NCBI GenBank assembly: GCA_017312345.1
Contig: BLAA01000001.1
Coordinates: 1,798,001-1,862,000, forward strand
Direction of reading: 5' to 3'
From: Candidatus Denitrolinea symbiosum
GTDB taxonomy: Bacteria; Chloroflexota; Anaerolineae; Anaerolineales; Villigracilaceae
Length of the DNA: 64,000 nucleotides
Under the pieces are notes generated by a model, which saw only the letters and a list, made by a program, of their open reading frames with translations, searched no databases and had not been told where the DNA came from. The translations under genes and the position numbers were made by a program. This document shows, piece after piece, positions 25,353 through 33,530 of this stretch (positions are counted from its first letter, which is position 1; every line of letters begins with the position of its first letter).

Positions 25353-26107
25353 TACATCATCGCCATTCCGCCGTCCACGCCCAGCGCCTGCCCGGTGATG
25401 TAGGCGGCGCGCTCCGAGGCCAGGAAAGACACGGCATAGGCGATCTCTTCGGGTTTGCCTTTGCGTCCGAGCGGGACGAATTTCAGGGCGGCTTCCAACG
25501 TCTCCTGCGGCATGGCGTCGAGGATGTCCGTATCCACGAAGCCGGGCGCGACCGCGTTGACCGTGATGTTGCGTGAGGCCAGTTCGCGCGCCAGCGACTT
25601 GGTCAGGGCGATCTGTCCGCCTTTGGAGGCGGAGTAGTTGGCCTGTCCCGCGTTACCCATCTGCCCCGCGACGGAGGCGATGTTGATGATGCGCCCGTAG
25701 CGTTTGCGCATCATGTGTTTGACGGCGGCCTTCGAGCAGTTGAAGGCGCTTTTGAGATTGGTGTCAATCACCGAGTCCCAATCCGCCTCGGACATCATCA
25801 TGATGAGCGTGTCCTTTGTGATGCCCGCGTTGTTGACGAGGATGTGCAAATCGCCGAAGGTCTCGATGGCGAATTTCACCAGGTCTTCGGCCTGGCGGAA
25901 GTTCGACACGTCGGCCTGGAACGCGGCGGCTTTCCCGCCCGCGTCCACGATCTGTTTCACTACCTCGTCCGCGGCCTCGGCTGAACGGTTGTAGTTCACC
26001 GTCACCGCCGCGCCGCGCGCGGCGAGTTCCAGCGCGATGGCGCGCCCGATGCCGCGCGAGCCGCCGGTCACCAGGGCTACTTTATCCTTCAGCGTTATCT
26101 CGGTCAT
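25352..26107 (-). CDS. fabG: 3-oxoacyl-[acyl-carrier-protein] reductase
   Basis: 251 residues, classical short-chain dehydrogenase/reductase. Cofactor site TGGSRGIGRAIA, NNAGITKD, catalytic serine in INIASVAGQ, YSASKGG (Tyr-x-x-x-Lys) and the ending ITGQALGVDGGMAMM are all FabG-like. It reduces beta-ketoacyl-ACP with NADPH in fatty acid synthesis. First gene of a tightly packed minus-strand operon leading to nusB and tatAC. Confidence 0.94.
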   Translation of the reverse strand: MTEITLKDKVALVTGGSRGIGRAIALELAARGAAVTVNYNRSAEAADEVVKQIVDAGGKAAAFQADVSNFRQAEDLVKFAIETFGDLHILVNNAGITKDTLIMMMSEADWDSVIDTNLKSAFNCSKAAVKHMMRKRYGRIINIASVAGQMGNAGQANYSASKGGQIALTKSLARELASRNITVNAVAPGFVDTDILDAMPQETLEAALKFVPLGRKGKPEEIAYAVSFLASERAAYITGQALGVDGGMAMM

Positions 26108-26135
26108 GGAAACTCCTCGGCAGGATTATACACTG

Positions 26136-26828
26136 TCATTTCGTGTCGCGTGTTTTGGTTGTGTCCCGCTTGATTCCCAGCGCCAGTCCCAGCCCTCCCG
26201 CCACCGCGATCAACGCCACGAGCAGAAACGCGTCCTGCCAGAAGCGGAGCGGGAACAGGCGGATGAGCGTGTCCGAATATTCGAACAGCCACGAGTCGCC
26301 TTTGAAGAACAGCGCGTGGAATTCGCTGAAGAACGCCCAGAACAGGTCGGGGATGAGGAACATGCCGACCGCGACCACCGCCGCGGCCGCGCCCGCGATC
26401 CCGACCATGATCCCGCCGCCTCGCTTCAATCCCTGACGGAAAGCGGACCACTGGTCCCCGCGCTTGGACCACAGCCCGAGCAGCGCCAGTCCCGCCAGCG
26501 CGAGATAGAAAACGTCCAACGCGCCGCGCGTCACGCGTTTGACATCCTCCATGTGGCTGAGCTCGCGCTCGTTGAAGAGAGACTCTCCGTTTTCAAAGTG
26601 CAGGCGGGAGAGATAGGCGATGTCTTCGCGGTTGGTCAGATATTCCACCGCGTAACGCGACCATCCGACGCGGTCGCCGACGGTGAATCCGTACGCGTCG
26701 GGCGGGAACCAGGGCAGGTTGTATTCCATCGTCGGGAAGACGGGCGTCAGCAACAGCCGAAGCGCGAATCCCAGCAGGACGATGGGAGTGAGAAGCGCGG
26801 TGAGAAAGAAGATGAGTTTGGGAGGCAT
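26136..26828 (-). CDS. TIGR01906/DUF1461 (Lit-like) integral membrane protein
   Basis: 230 residues with four membrane helices. The large extracytoplasmic loop after the first helix contains GWSRYAVEYLTNREDIAYLS and FNERELSHMEDVKRV, the conserved ELSHMxDV motif of DUF1461. One family branch (Lit of enterococci) transfers acyl chains within lipoproteins; whether this protein does so is unknown. ATG 26828 is preferred; the longer frame to 26915 would overlap the neighbouring gene. Confidence 0.85.
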   Translation of the reverse strand: MPPKLIFFLTALLTPIVLLGFALRLLLTPVFPTMEYNLPWFPPDAYGFTVGDRVGWSRYAVEYLTNREDIAYLSRLHFENGESLFNERELSHMEDVKRVTRGALDVFYLALAGLALLGLWSKRGDQWSAFRQGLKRGGGIMVGIAGAAAAVVAVGMFLIPDLFWAFFSEFHALFFKGDSWLFEYSDTLIRLFPLRFWQDAFLLVALIAVAGGLGLALGIKRDTTKTRDTK

Positions 26829-26851
26829 GTTTACCAATTCAAAGTGGATGC

Positions 26852-28402
26852 CTACTGCAAGGACTCCACCTCGCCGTGCAAAATAAAATTGATCACCAGG
26901 TTGTTGGTCAACCATTCGATGGGAGCGCGGTCGTCGGTGAAGACCAGGGTGGTCTCGTAGCCGGGTTGAAGATTCGCGTAGGCGTTATACATGGTCTGAG
27001 ATAGCAGCGGATGAACGGATGGGTCTGCCGCGAGCCGCGTCAGGTTGGCGAAAAAATCCTCGGACGCGGTCGGCTGCATGGTGGCGTAGACCATCGAGTT
27101 GAGCGTGCCGGGGATATCCACGATATGGATGGAGGGGAAGACCGTCGCGAGGGTGGTGGCGAGTCCGTTGATGAGCGAGCGGTCGCCGGGGGCGCGTCCC
27201 ACGTTGACGACCAGGACCCCGCGCGGGGTCAGGCGGGAGGCGGCCATCTCGAAGAATTCGCGCGTCGTCATGTGCGGAGGGATGTACGGAGGGCGGTAGG
27301 CGTCCACGGCGAGGAGGTCGAATTTGTCTGGACTGCGCGAGAGGCCGTAGCGTCCGTCTTCGATGTGGACGATGAGATTGGGCATGGTCATCGCAAAGTA
27401 TTCTCGTCCGACTTTGACGATCTCGGGGTCAATCTCCCAGCCGTCAATTGGGATGCTGCCGTAGATGGCCGTGGCTTGACGCGCGGCCGTCCCCGCCGCG
27501 AGACCGACGATGCCGATGCGGTGTACGTCGGACGGATCCGTGTCGGGGTTGAAGTATGGGCCGACGAGGAAGAGTTCCCAGGGGCCGTTGTAGAACAGCA
27601 CATTGGGATTGTAGATGGAGTGGACGCCCTGCCCGTCGTTGAGGCGGAGGAGGGTGTAATCGTCGCGTTGGAGAACCTGGATGTAGTTGTACGCCGACTC
27701 GGTTTCAAAAACCTGTCCCTCGGAGTTTTTCATTTTTTGATTCGCATTGAACGCCGCCAGGAGGACGAGAGCCGCGGCCATCCAAAGATGGATGACGGCT
27801 TGTTTGCGTTGCCCGTTCAGCGCCATGCCCGCGAGGGCGACGAACAGCAGGAACAGGCTGAAGACGAGGAAGGTGCGCGTGGTGCCGATGGTGGGGATGA
27901 GGACGAGGACGGGCAGGAACGTCCCGATGAAGGAGCCGAGCGTCGAGACGGCGTAGATGCGCCCCGAGGTCACGCCCGCGTGCGCGGGATCGTCGAGGCT
28001 GAGGCGGATGGCGAAGGGCGAGATCGTGCCGAGCAAAGTGACGGGGATGATGAAGAGGATCAACACCGCCGCGAACGCGCCGCCGAGAACGGCGAGTTGG
28101 AGTCCGTCGAAGGCGTTTGCCGCGGCGCGCAGGACGGGGCCAGCGACAAAGGGGACGACTCCCAGCGTGAACGCGCCCCAGGCGAGGACGCGGTACATGG
28201 CGTAGGGCGTGGGGTTCGCGTCTGCCCAACGGCCGCCGAGCGAGTAACCCAGCGTCAGGTAGATGAGGATGAGTCCGATGATGGCGGCCCAGACGAGGTT
28301 GCTCGTGCCGAACACGTTGCCGATCAAACGTCCCGCCGCGAGTTCGGCGGCGAGGGTGGTCATGCCCGAGGCAAAAACGGTGAAGAGGAGATAACGACGC
28401 AT
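26852..28402 (-). CDS. Membrane-fused spermidine synthase-like protein
   Basis: 516 residues from ATG 28402. Residues 1-230 hold about seven or eight membrane helices (FASGMTTLAAELAAGRLIG at the start is typical of this group). The C-terminal 280 residues are a class I methyltransferase-like spermidine synthase domain (RIGIVGLAAGTAARQ, IDGWEIDPEIVKVG, VHIEDGRYGLSR, DLLAVDAYRPPYIP). Such fusions are widespread in bacteria and often not aminopropyltransferases in practice. The gene points away from the rplU operon, sharing its upstream region. Confidence 0.9.
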   Translation of the reverse strand: MRRYLLFTVFASGMTTLAAELAAGRLIGNVFGTSNLVWAAIIGLILIYLTLGYSLGGRWADANPTPYAMYRVLAWGAFTLGVVPFVAGPVLRAAANAFDGLQLAVLGGAFAAVLILFIIPVTLLGTISPFAIRLSLDDPAHAGVTSGRIYAVSTLGSFIGTFLPVLVLIPTIGTTRTFLVFSLFLLFVALAGMALNGQRKQAVIHLWMAAALVLLAAFNANQKMKNSEGQVFETESAYNYIQVLQRDDYTLLRLNDGQGVHSIYNPNVLFYNGPWELFLVGPYFNPDTDPSDVHRIGIVGLAAGTAARQATAIYGSIPIDGWEIDPEIVKVGREYFAMTMPNLIVHIEDGRYGLSRSPDKFDLLAVDAYRPPYIPPHMTTREFFEMAASRLTPRGVLVVNVGRAPGDRSLINGLATTLATVFPSIHIVDIPGTLNSMVYATMQPTASEDFFANLTRLAADPSVHPLLSQTMYNAYANLQPGYETTLVFTDDRAPIEWLTNNLVINFILHGEVESLQ

Positions 28403-28436
28403 GGGGGCGATTATACAGAAAAACCTGTTTTCGATG

Positions 28437-28466
28437 TTGACATTTCCCGCGGGCTGCAAGTATAAT
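28437..28466 (+). promoter_or_regulatory. Perfect-consensus promoter of the rplU-rpmA-rpmE operon
   Basis: TTGACA (28437-28442), 18-bp spacer, TATAAT (28461-28466). Both hexamers are exact matches to the vegetative sigma-factor consensus. Transcription is predicted to start near 28473, giving a leader of about 120 nucleotides. Confidence 0.88.
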
Positions 28467-28472
28467 CCGTCC

Positions 28473-28592
28473 GCTTCTGCCCTGGCAGTTGGTGTGCCGG
28501 GGCGGAACTGTGATACCGGCTTCCCCTCGGCTCGGCGTCGGATGCAAGTCCAACCCGCAGGGACTGAGGCGAAGTGAATCCGTGGAGAAAAA
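28473..28592 (+). promoter_or_regulatory. Structured 5' leader of rplU, candidate ribosomal-protein autoregulatory RNA
   Basis: The predicted leader folds from its 5' end: stem 28479-28487 / 28495-28503 (9 bp), then an outer stem CGGAT 28539-28543 / ATCCG 28578-28582 enclosing AGTCC 28547-28551 / GGACT 28561-28565. The outer stem ends next to GTGGAG, the ribosome-binding site of rplU, so folding could control initiation. No known Rfam family was recognised by eye. Confidence 0.55.
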
Positions 28593-29255
28593 ATGAAATA
28601 CGCAATCGTGGAAAGCGGCGGCAAGCAATACAAAGCCGTCGAAGGCGAAACCATCGTGGTGGACCGCCTGCCAGTGAACGCTGGCGATGATTTCAAACTG
28701 GAGCGCGTCCTGTTTTTGGCGGACGGCGAACAGTTCTCGGTCGGGACTCCGCTCGTGAGCGGGATCGAGGCGCTGACTTCCGTCGTGGGGCATTTCCGCG
28801 GCGACAAGGTGGTGGCTTTTCGCTACAGCCCGAAGAAGCGCATCCGCGTCCGCCGCGGACACCGACAGGAGTACACCCGTCTGATGGTCGAATCGATCGG
28901 CGCGGCGGGCGAGACGCGGAGACGCGAGAAAACGCCCGAGGCGGCGCGCCCGGCCGAGGTCCAGGCGGAAGCGGACGACCTCGCCAGGATCGAGGGAATC
29001 GGTCCGAAGGTCGCGGAAGCGTTGAGCGCGGCGGGAATCGTCACGTTCGCGCAGTTGGCCGAGTCCGACGCGGAAGGCATCCAGCAGATCATGAAGGACG
29101 CCGGTTTGAAGATGATGAGTCCCGAAGGCTGGATTGCCCAGGCGAAACTGGCGGCGGCGGGCGAGTGGAAGGCTTTCGACAAGCTGCAGAAGGAACTGAC
29201 GGCGGGACGCGTCGCCAAGCCTGCTGGAAAATCCGCGGCCGCGAAGAAGAAATAA
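28593..29255 (+). CDS. rplU: 50S ribosomal protein L21 with C-terminal helix-hairpin-helix extension
   Basis: 220 residues, about twice the usual 103. Residues 1-103 are canonical L21 ([39 protein letters not shown]). A charged linker (about 105-130) leads to a helix-hairpin-helix-like domain ([28 protein letters not shown]) and a Lys/Ala tail. The extension resembles DNA- or RNA-binding HhH modules and would project from the ribosome surface. First gene of the rplU-rpmA-rpmE operon. Confidence 0.95.
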   Translation: MKYAIVESGGKQYKAVEGETIVVDRLPVNAGDDFKLERVLFLADGEQFSVGTPLVSGIEALTSVVGHFRGDKVVAFRYSPKKRIRVRRGHRQEYTRLMVESIGAAGETRRREKTPEAARPAEVQAEADDLARIEGIGPKVAEALSAAGIVTFAQLAESDAEGIQQIMKDAGLKMMSPEGWIAQAKLAAAGEWKAFDKLQKELTAGRVAKPAGKSAAAKKK

Positions 29256-29266
29256 GCGAGGTAGCA

Positions 29267-29524
29267 ATGGCACACAAAAAAGGCGGCGGTTCGAGCCGCA
29301 ACGGACGAGACAGCAATTCCCAGCGTTTGGGCGTGAAGCGCTACGCTGGTCAATTTGTGCTGGCGGGAAACATCCTGGTCCGCCAGCGCGGGACGCGCAT
29401 CAAGCCGGGCCTGAACGTGATGGTGGGCAAGGACGATACCCTGTTCGCCACTGCGGACGGCGTGGTGATGTATGATATTGTGCAGGGACGCAAGCGCGTG
29501 AACATCGTCCCGCAGGCGGAATAA
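29267..29524 (+). CDS. rpmA: 50S ribosomal protein L27
   Basis: 85 residues: [20 protein letters not shown] then [22 protein letters not shown] and [12 protein letters not shown], all canonical L27. Its N terminus reaches the peptidyl-transferase centre. It starts directly with MAHKKG, with no cleavable N-terminal extension of the Firmicutes type. It lies 11 bases after rplU. Confidence 0.97.
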   Translation: MAHKKGGGSSRNGRDSNSQRLGVKRYAGQFVLAGNILVRQRGTRIKPGLNVMVGKDDTLFATADGVVMYDIVQGRKRVNIVPQAE

Positions 29525-29525
29525 G

Positions 29526-29999
29526 ATGAAAGAGAAAATCCATCCCACTTACTATCCCGACGCAAAGGTGACCTGCGCGTCGTGCGGGACGACCTGGACG
29601 ACCGGCTCCACCCGGAAGGAACTGCGCGTGGACATCTGCTCGAACTGCCATCCGTATTTCACGGGCGAGGCGGCGCGCATCCTGGACATCGAAGGCCAGG
29701 TGGACCGCTTCTATAAGAAGGTGAAAGCCGCGCAGACGCACGTGGAGCAGAAGAAGGCGCGCGAGGCCGCCAAGTTGGAACGTCCCATCTCGGAGTTGGA
29801 GTTGAGCGACCGCGCCACGAACGCCCTGATCAAAGCCGGCATCAAAAACGTGCCGCAGTTCCTGGCGAAACTGGCCGAGGGCGACGAAGTCATGCTCGCC
29901 ATCGAGGGATTCGGGCGCAAGCCGTTGATCGACGCCAGGAAGAAATTGAAGGCGATGGGATACGAACTTCCCGAAGCCGGCGCCGCCGAGGCTGCGTAA
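29526..29999 (+). CDS. rpmE: 50S ribosomal protein L31 with C-terminal RNA-polymerase-alpha-CTD-like extension
   Basis: 157 residues, about twice normal. Residues 1-75 are zinc-type L31 ([20 protein letters not shown], then [11 protein letters not shown]: two CxxC pairs). Residues about 92-150 ([19 protein letters not shown]...[20 protein letters not shown]) closely resemble the C-terminal domain of RNA polymerase alpha, itself an HhH-type fold. Starts one base after the rpmA stop. A terminator follows 60 bases later. Confidence 0.95.
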   Translation: MKEKIHPTYYPDAKVTCASCGTTWTTGSTRKELRVDICSNCHPYFTGEAARILDIEGQVDRFYKKVKAAQTHVEQKKAREAAKLERPISELELSDRATNALIKAGIKNVPQFLAKLAEGDEVMLAIEGFGRKPLIDARKKLKAMGYELPEAGAAEAA

Positions 30000-30061
30000 C
30001 GATCGTGCGGGACGGGTTGTCAATCCGCCCTACACCGGTAATCTAATCTCGTGTAAACTTG

Positions 30062-30099
30062 ACGGGCAGATGCGATGAGCGTCTGCCCGTTTGAATTTT
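30062..30099 (+). terminator. Terminator of the rplU-rpmA-rpmE operon
   Basis: 12-bp stem (30062-30073 with 30079-30090, ACGGGCAGATGC arm, one G-T pair) followed by TTGAATTTTC. Confidence 0.75.
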
Positions 30100-30106
30100 C
30101 AGGCTT

Positions 30107-30187
30107 AAATACAAAAGTCACAAAGCCTACGAAGGAAAACCATCACCATCGGACTTTTCCCTTTGTGAACTTCGCGTACTTTGTGTT
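30107..30187. repeat. Imperfect palindromic intergenic element (CACAAAG family), copy 1
   Basis: The left arm (about 30107-30139, with ACAAAAGTCACAAAG and ACGAAGG) is an imperfect inverted copy of the right arm (about 30154-30187, with CTTTGTGAACTTCGCG and TACTTTGTGTT). A related element precedes ruvX at 46954-47046. Non-coding. Confidence 0.6.
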
Positions 30188-30205
30188 GGCTCTTTAGGAG
30201 AGTAG

Positions 30206-30775
30206 ATGAGACATACCCACGGCTCGGTGGAAGTGATCTGCGGTTCGATGTTCAGCGGCAAGACGGACGAGTTGATCCGCCGCCTCGTGCGCGCGGTGAT
30301 CGCGCGGCAGAAGGTACAGGTCTTCAAACCCGCCGTTGACGTGCGCTACGCGGTCGAGAAGGTGACTTCCCACGCGGGCGCGGACTTCGACGCGATCCCC
30401 GTCGAGCGGGCCGCGGACATCCGCTCCAAACTCGATCCCGACACGACCGTCGTCGGGATTGACGAGGCGCAGTTCATGGACGCGGAAGTGGCGATCATCG
30501 CCCGCGAACTGGCGGACCGAGGCGTCCGCGTCCTCGTGGCGGGACTCGACCAGGACTTCCGCGGCGAGCCGTTCGGACCGATGCCCGCGCTGATGGCGCT
30601 GGCCGAGCGCGTGGACAAACTCCACGCCATCTGCATGGTCTGCGGCGGCGAGGCCTCGCGCACGCAGAGACTGGTCAACGGCAAGCCGGCGCGCTACGAC
30701 GATCCCGTCGTCATCGTCGGCGCGTCGGAGATGTACGAGGCGCGGTGTCGAAGGCATCACGAGGTGCCGAGGTAG
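30206..30775 (+). CDS. tdk: Thymidine kinase (type II)
   Basis: 189 residues. P-loop [15 protein letters not shown] at residue 12, Walker-B-like GIDEAQFMD, lasso loop and zinc site ([14 protein letters not shown] and [10 protein letters not shown]) are complete. Phosphorylates thymidine with ATP in pyrimidine salvage. TAGGAG precedes ATG 30206. Preceded by a palindromic element and followed at once by the broken UPF0175 gene. Confidence 0.96.
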   Translation: MRHTHGSVEVICGSMFSGKTDELIRRLVRAVIARQKVQVFKPAVDVRYAVEKVTSHAGADFDAIPVERAADIRSKLDPDTTVVGIDEAQFMDAEVAIIARELADRGVRVLVAGLDQDFRGEPFGPMPALMALAERVDKLHAICMVCGGEASRTQRLVNGKPARYDDPVVIVGASEMYEARCRRHHEVPR

Positions 30776-30804
30776 ATGTAAAAAAGATTGTGGAAGGAGC
30801 CAGA

Positions 30805-31055
30805 ATGACTCTTCAACAAGTGACGATCGAAATTCCAGAAAAGGTTTTGTTGGCCGAAAAGGTGGACGCTGAAGAATTTGGCCGCGAGTTGCGCATGCTG
30901 GGCGCGGTCAAGTTATTCGAAATGGACGTCTCTCGTCTGGCCGCGCCGCCGAACTTGCCGGGATGTCACGAGTGGAATTCCTGCTCAATTTGAAGCGTTA
31001 TAAGGTATTCCCTCTGGCTCCTGAACTTGATGAACTAGAACGCGGAAATGCTTAA
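30805..31055 (+). pseudogene. UPF0175 family antitoxin gene, frameshifted
   Basis: ATG 30805 has a good AAGGAG site. The frame reads VTIEIPEKVLLAEKVDAEEFGRELRMLGAVKLFEMDV, typical UPF0175. From about 30927-30931 the match continues in another frame: LSSGRAAELAGMSRVEFLL followed by NLKRYKVFPLAPELDELERG, stop at 31055. A single missing base restores the whole protein (about 83 residues). Unrepaired, the original frame ends at 30993. UPF0175 proteins are small DNA-binding antitoxins paired with DUF3368 PIN-like toxins, and such a partner remnant follows directly. Confidence 0.85.
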
Positions 31056-31140
31056 CGCCATCAGCAATACATCGCCATTGCTTTACCTTCATCGAAGACG
31101 AATAATTTTCCCCAAAAATATCTTCTATAGAAACGACCTA
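31048..31140 (+). pseudogene. Truncated DUF3368 (PIN-like) toxin remnant
   Basis: ATG 31048 overlaps the UPF0175 stop (ATGCTTAA), the usual arrangement. The first 16 residues MLNAISNTSPLLYLHR match the start of DUF3368 proteins, where the Asn/Asp after S is part of the PIN active site. After residue 16 similarity is lost, and the frame runs into the CCAACTAC repeat. The rest of the toxin is gone, so only an inactive fragment remains. Confidence 0.7.
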
Positions 31141-31142
31141 AA

Positions 31143-31232
31143 CCATCCAACCATCCAACTACCCAACCATCCAACTACCCAACTACCCAACTACCCAACT
31201 AGCCAACTAGCCAACTAGCCAACTACCCAACC
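31143..31232. repeat. Short tandem repeat CCAACTA(C/G), 8-bp unit
   Basis: Runs of CCAACTAC, CCAACTAG and CCAACCAT units fill the 90 bases directly before the hpt ATG at 31234. The last half is a regular 8-bp period. The tract leaves no room for a normal Shine-Dalgarno sequence. Confidence 0.85.
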
Positions 31233-31233
31233 T

Positions 31234-31803
31234 ATGTCCCCACAACACTACACCGACTTCCTCGCCCAAACCCTCATTGATCCCGCCACCCTCCAGAACC
31301 GCGTGCGCGAACTTGGAGAAGAGATCAGCCGCGACTACGCCGATTCGGACGGCAACCTGCTCCTCATCTGCATCCTGCGCGGCGGCGTGCCTTTCCTCGT
31401 GGACCTGATGCGCCACATCACCGTCCCGCATCGGATTGATTTCATGGCGATCTCATCCTACGGCGCGGGCGCGCGCGAATCCAGCGGCAACGTCCGCGTG
31501 ACGATGGACCTGATGACCAACATCCAGGGCAGGCACGCCCTCCTCGTCGAAGACATCATAGACAGCGGGAACACCATCGCCTCCGTGCTGGAATTGCTTG
31601 GCACGCGCCAGCCGAAGAGCCTCAAGGTTTGCGTCCTGCTCGACAAAGCCGAGCGGCGCGAAGTCGAAGTCCCCGTCCACTATTGCGGTTTTACCATCCC
31701 CAACGCCTACGTCTTCGGCTACGGTCTCGACATTGACGAATACTACCGCAACCTGCCCTTCGTCGGCGTGGTGGACCTGGAGAAATACAAACCCGACGCG
31801 TAA
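31234..31803 (+). CDS. hpt: Hypoxanthine phosphoribosyltransferase
   Basis: 189 residues of the class I phosphoribosyltransferase fold. The PRPP-binding motif LLVEDIIDSGNTIASVLELL is centred near residue 108, and LICILRGGVPFLVDLMRH is also diagnostic. It salvages hypoxanthine and guanine to IMP and GMP. An 8-bp tandem repeat abuts the ATG and no ribosome site is visible, so translation initiation is unusual. The next gene starts 11 bases after its stop. Confidence 0.95.
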   Translation: MSPQHYTDFLAQTLIDPATLQNRVRELGEEISRDYADSDGNLLLICILRGGVPFLVDLMRHITVPHRIDFMAISSYGAGARESSGNVRVTMDLMTNIQGRHALLVEDIIDSGNTIASVLELLGTRQPKSLKVCVLLDKAERREVEVPVHYCGFTIPNAYVFGYGLDIDEYYRNLPFVGVVDLEKYKPDA

Positions 31804-31814
31804 GCGCCCGTTTC

Positions 31815-33464
31815 ATGTCCGACTCCTCCTACGCTGGTCGTTGGATCGCGAAAGTGCGCGGACAGATCGTCGCGCAGGGCGGCACGCCCGAACAAGCCCA
31901 GCGCGCCGCGGCGGCCAGCCGTCCCAAAGAAACGCCCGAAATCGTCTACATGCCGCCCCATTCCCCATTTACTTTTTCGCCCCTGTTGGACAAAGTCCGC
32001 GCGGCCCTGCCCGACGTGGAACTCTACCTCGTCGGCGGCGCGACGCGGGACGCCATGCTCGGCCGCGTCTCCCTGGACCTCGACCTGGTCGCGCCCTCCG
32101 ACGGGATCAAACTTGCCCGACGCGTCGCCAACTCCCTCGGCGCGGACGTGTTTCCCCTCGACGACGAACGCGACACGGGCCGCGTCATCGTGACTCATCC
32201 CGACGGCTCGCGCGAAAAACTGGACTTCGCCTCCTACCGCGGCGACTCCCTCGAAGACGACCTCCGCAACCGCGACTTCACCGTCAACGCCCTGGCCGTG
32301 GACTTGCGGACGATGTCCCTGCTCGACCCGCTCTCGGGCGCGGCCGACCTGCGCGCCAAAAAACTGCGCGCCTGCTCCGACGCGTCCATGCGCGACGACC
32401 CGATCAGGGTCCTGCGCGGGATTCGTCAGGCGGCCGCGTTCGGGTTCCAGATCGAGCCCGAGACGCGGAAAATGATGAAGTCCGCCGCGCCGCTCCTCGG
32501 TCAGGTTTCGAGCGAGCGCGTCCGCGACGAATTCCTGAAAATCCTCGAAGGTCCGCAGGCCTCGGCCTCCGTCCGCGCGCTGGATATGCTTGGCGTCATC
32601 CATTTTATTTTGCCCGAACTCGAAGCGATGAAAGGAGTCGTCCAGCCCGAGCCGCATATTTACGACGTCTGGGAGCACACGCTGCAAGTCCTCGCCGCGC
32701 TGGATGAAATCCTCGCCGCGCTCGCGCCCGACTATCAAGCCGAGCAGACGGGCGACCTGTTCACAGGTTTGCTCGTCCTGCGGCTGGGACGCTACCGCGA
32801 GCAGTATGCGGAACACTTTGCGAAACTGCTCAACGCCGACCGCTCCGTGCGCGGACTACTGTTCTTCGCCGCGCTCTATCACGACGTCGCCAAGCCGCAG
32901 ACCGCGACAAAAGACGAGACTGGCCGCATCCGTTTTTGGGGTCACGACGAACTGGGCGCGGAGGCGGCCGCGGCGCGCGCCCGCGCCTGGGCGTTCAGCA
33001 ACGACGAAATCGAACGCATGACGGTCATTATCGCGAACCACATGCGCATCCACTTCCACGTCAGCCGCAAGGACGGCGAGGGCAAGGACCCGTCGCGCCG
33101 CGCCATCTATCGCTTCTTCAAGGACAGCGGCGAAGCGGGACTCGATCTCGTCCTGCTGGCGCTGGCAGACCTGCGCGCCACGCACGGTCCCAATCTCAAA
33201 CAGGAGACATGGACGGCCGCGCTGGATGTCTGCCGCGTCCTGCTCGAAAATTATTTCGAGCGCCCCGAGGAGATCGTCTCGCCGCCGAAACTGCTGGACG
33301 GCAACGACGTGATGCGCGAACTGAACCTCGCGCCAGGCCGCCGCGTGGGAGAGATCCTCGAGGCCGTCCGCGAGGGGCAGGCGACTGGCAAAGTGTCCAC
33401 GCGGGAAGAAGCGCTGGAATTCGGGCGAAAGTGGCTGGAGGAGAGCGTCAAAAATAAAACATGA
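31815..33464 (+). CDS. CCA-adding enzyme/poly(A) polymerase family nucleotidyltransferase with HD domain
   Basis: 549 residues. Following a 40-residue basic N-terminal extension and linker, the class II nucleotidyltransferase head begins at about 70 (YLVGGATRDAMLGR...LDLDLVAP: GG motif and DxD metal site). RNA-binding neck motifs follow (RNRDFTVNALAVDL, DDPIRVLRGIRQAAAFGFQIE). A C-terminal HD phosphohydrolase domain follows (ALYHDVAKPQT, then NHMRIHFH). It probably adds or repairs the tRNA 3'-CCA end. A weak hairpin lies downstream. Confidence 0.9.
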   Translation: MSDSSYAGRWIAKVRGQIVAQGGTPEQAQRAAAASRPKETPEIVYMPPHSPFTFSPLLDKVRAALPDVELYLVGGATRDAMLGRVSLDLDLVAPSDGIKLARRVANSLGADVFPLDDERDTGRVIVTHPDGSREKLDFASYRGDSLEDDLRNRDFTVNALAVDLRTMSLLDPLSGAADLRAKKLRACSDASMRDDPIRVLRGIRQAAAFGFQIEPETRKMMKSAAPLLGQVSSERVRDEFLKILEGPQASASVRALDMLGVIHFILPELEAMKGVVQPEPHIYDVWEHTLQVLAALDEILAALAPDYQAEQTGDLFTGLLVLRLGRYREQYAEHFAKLLNADRSVRGLLFFAALYHDVAKPQTATKDETGRIRFWGHDELGAEAAAARARAWAFSNDEIERMTVIIANHMRIHFHVSRKDGEGKDPSRRAIYRFFKDSGEAGLDLVLLALADLRATHGPNLKQETWTAALDVCRVLLENYFERPEEIVSPPKLLDGNDVMRELNLAPGRRVGEILEAVREGQATGKVSTREEALEFGRKWLEESVKNKT

Positions 33465-33475
33465 ACGATTTTGGA

Positions 33476-33498
33476 ATCCGAAAGCTCTGCTTTCGGAT
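33476..33498 (+). terminator. Hairpin after the CCA-type enzyme gene
   Basis: Perfect 9-bp stem ATCCGAAAG / CTTTCGGAT with loop CTCTG. It is followed by only CGTATTTC, so it is a weak terminator. The same stem sequence recurs as the alaS terminator at 42993-43019. Confidence 0.5.
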
Positions 33499-33530
33499 CG
33501 TATTTCAAGAATCCCAGGAATTGAGTTGAA

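Noticed and set aside
28473..28592. Cobalamin riboswitch or tRNA-like element upstream of rplU
   Set aside because: Some CC/GG-rich words are similar, but the B12-box and T-loop sequences are missing and the downstream genes are ribosomal.
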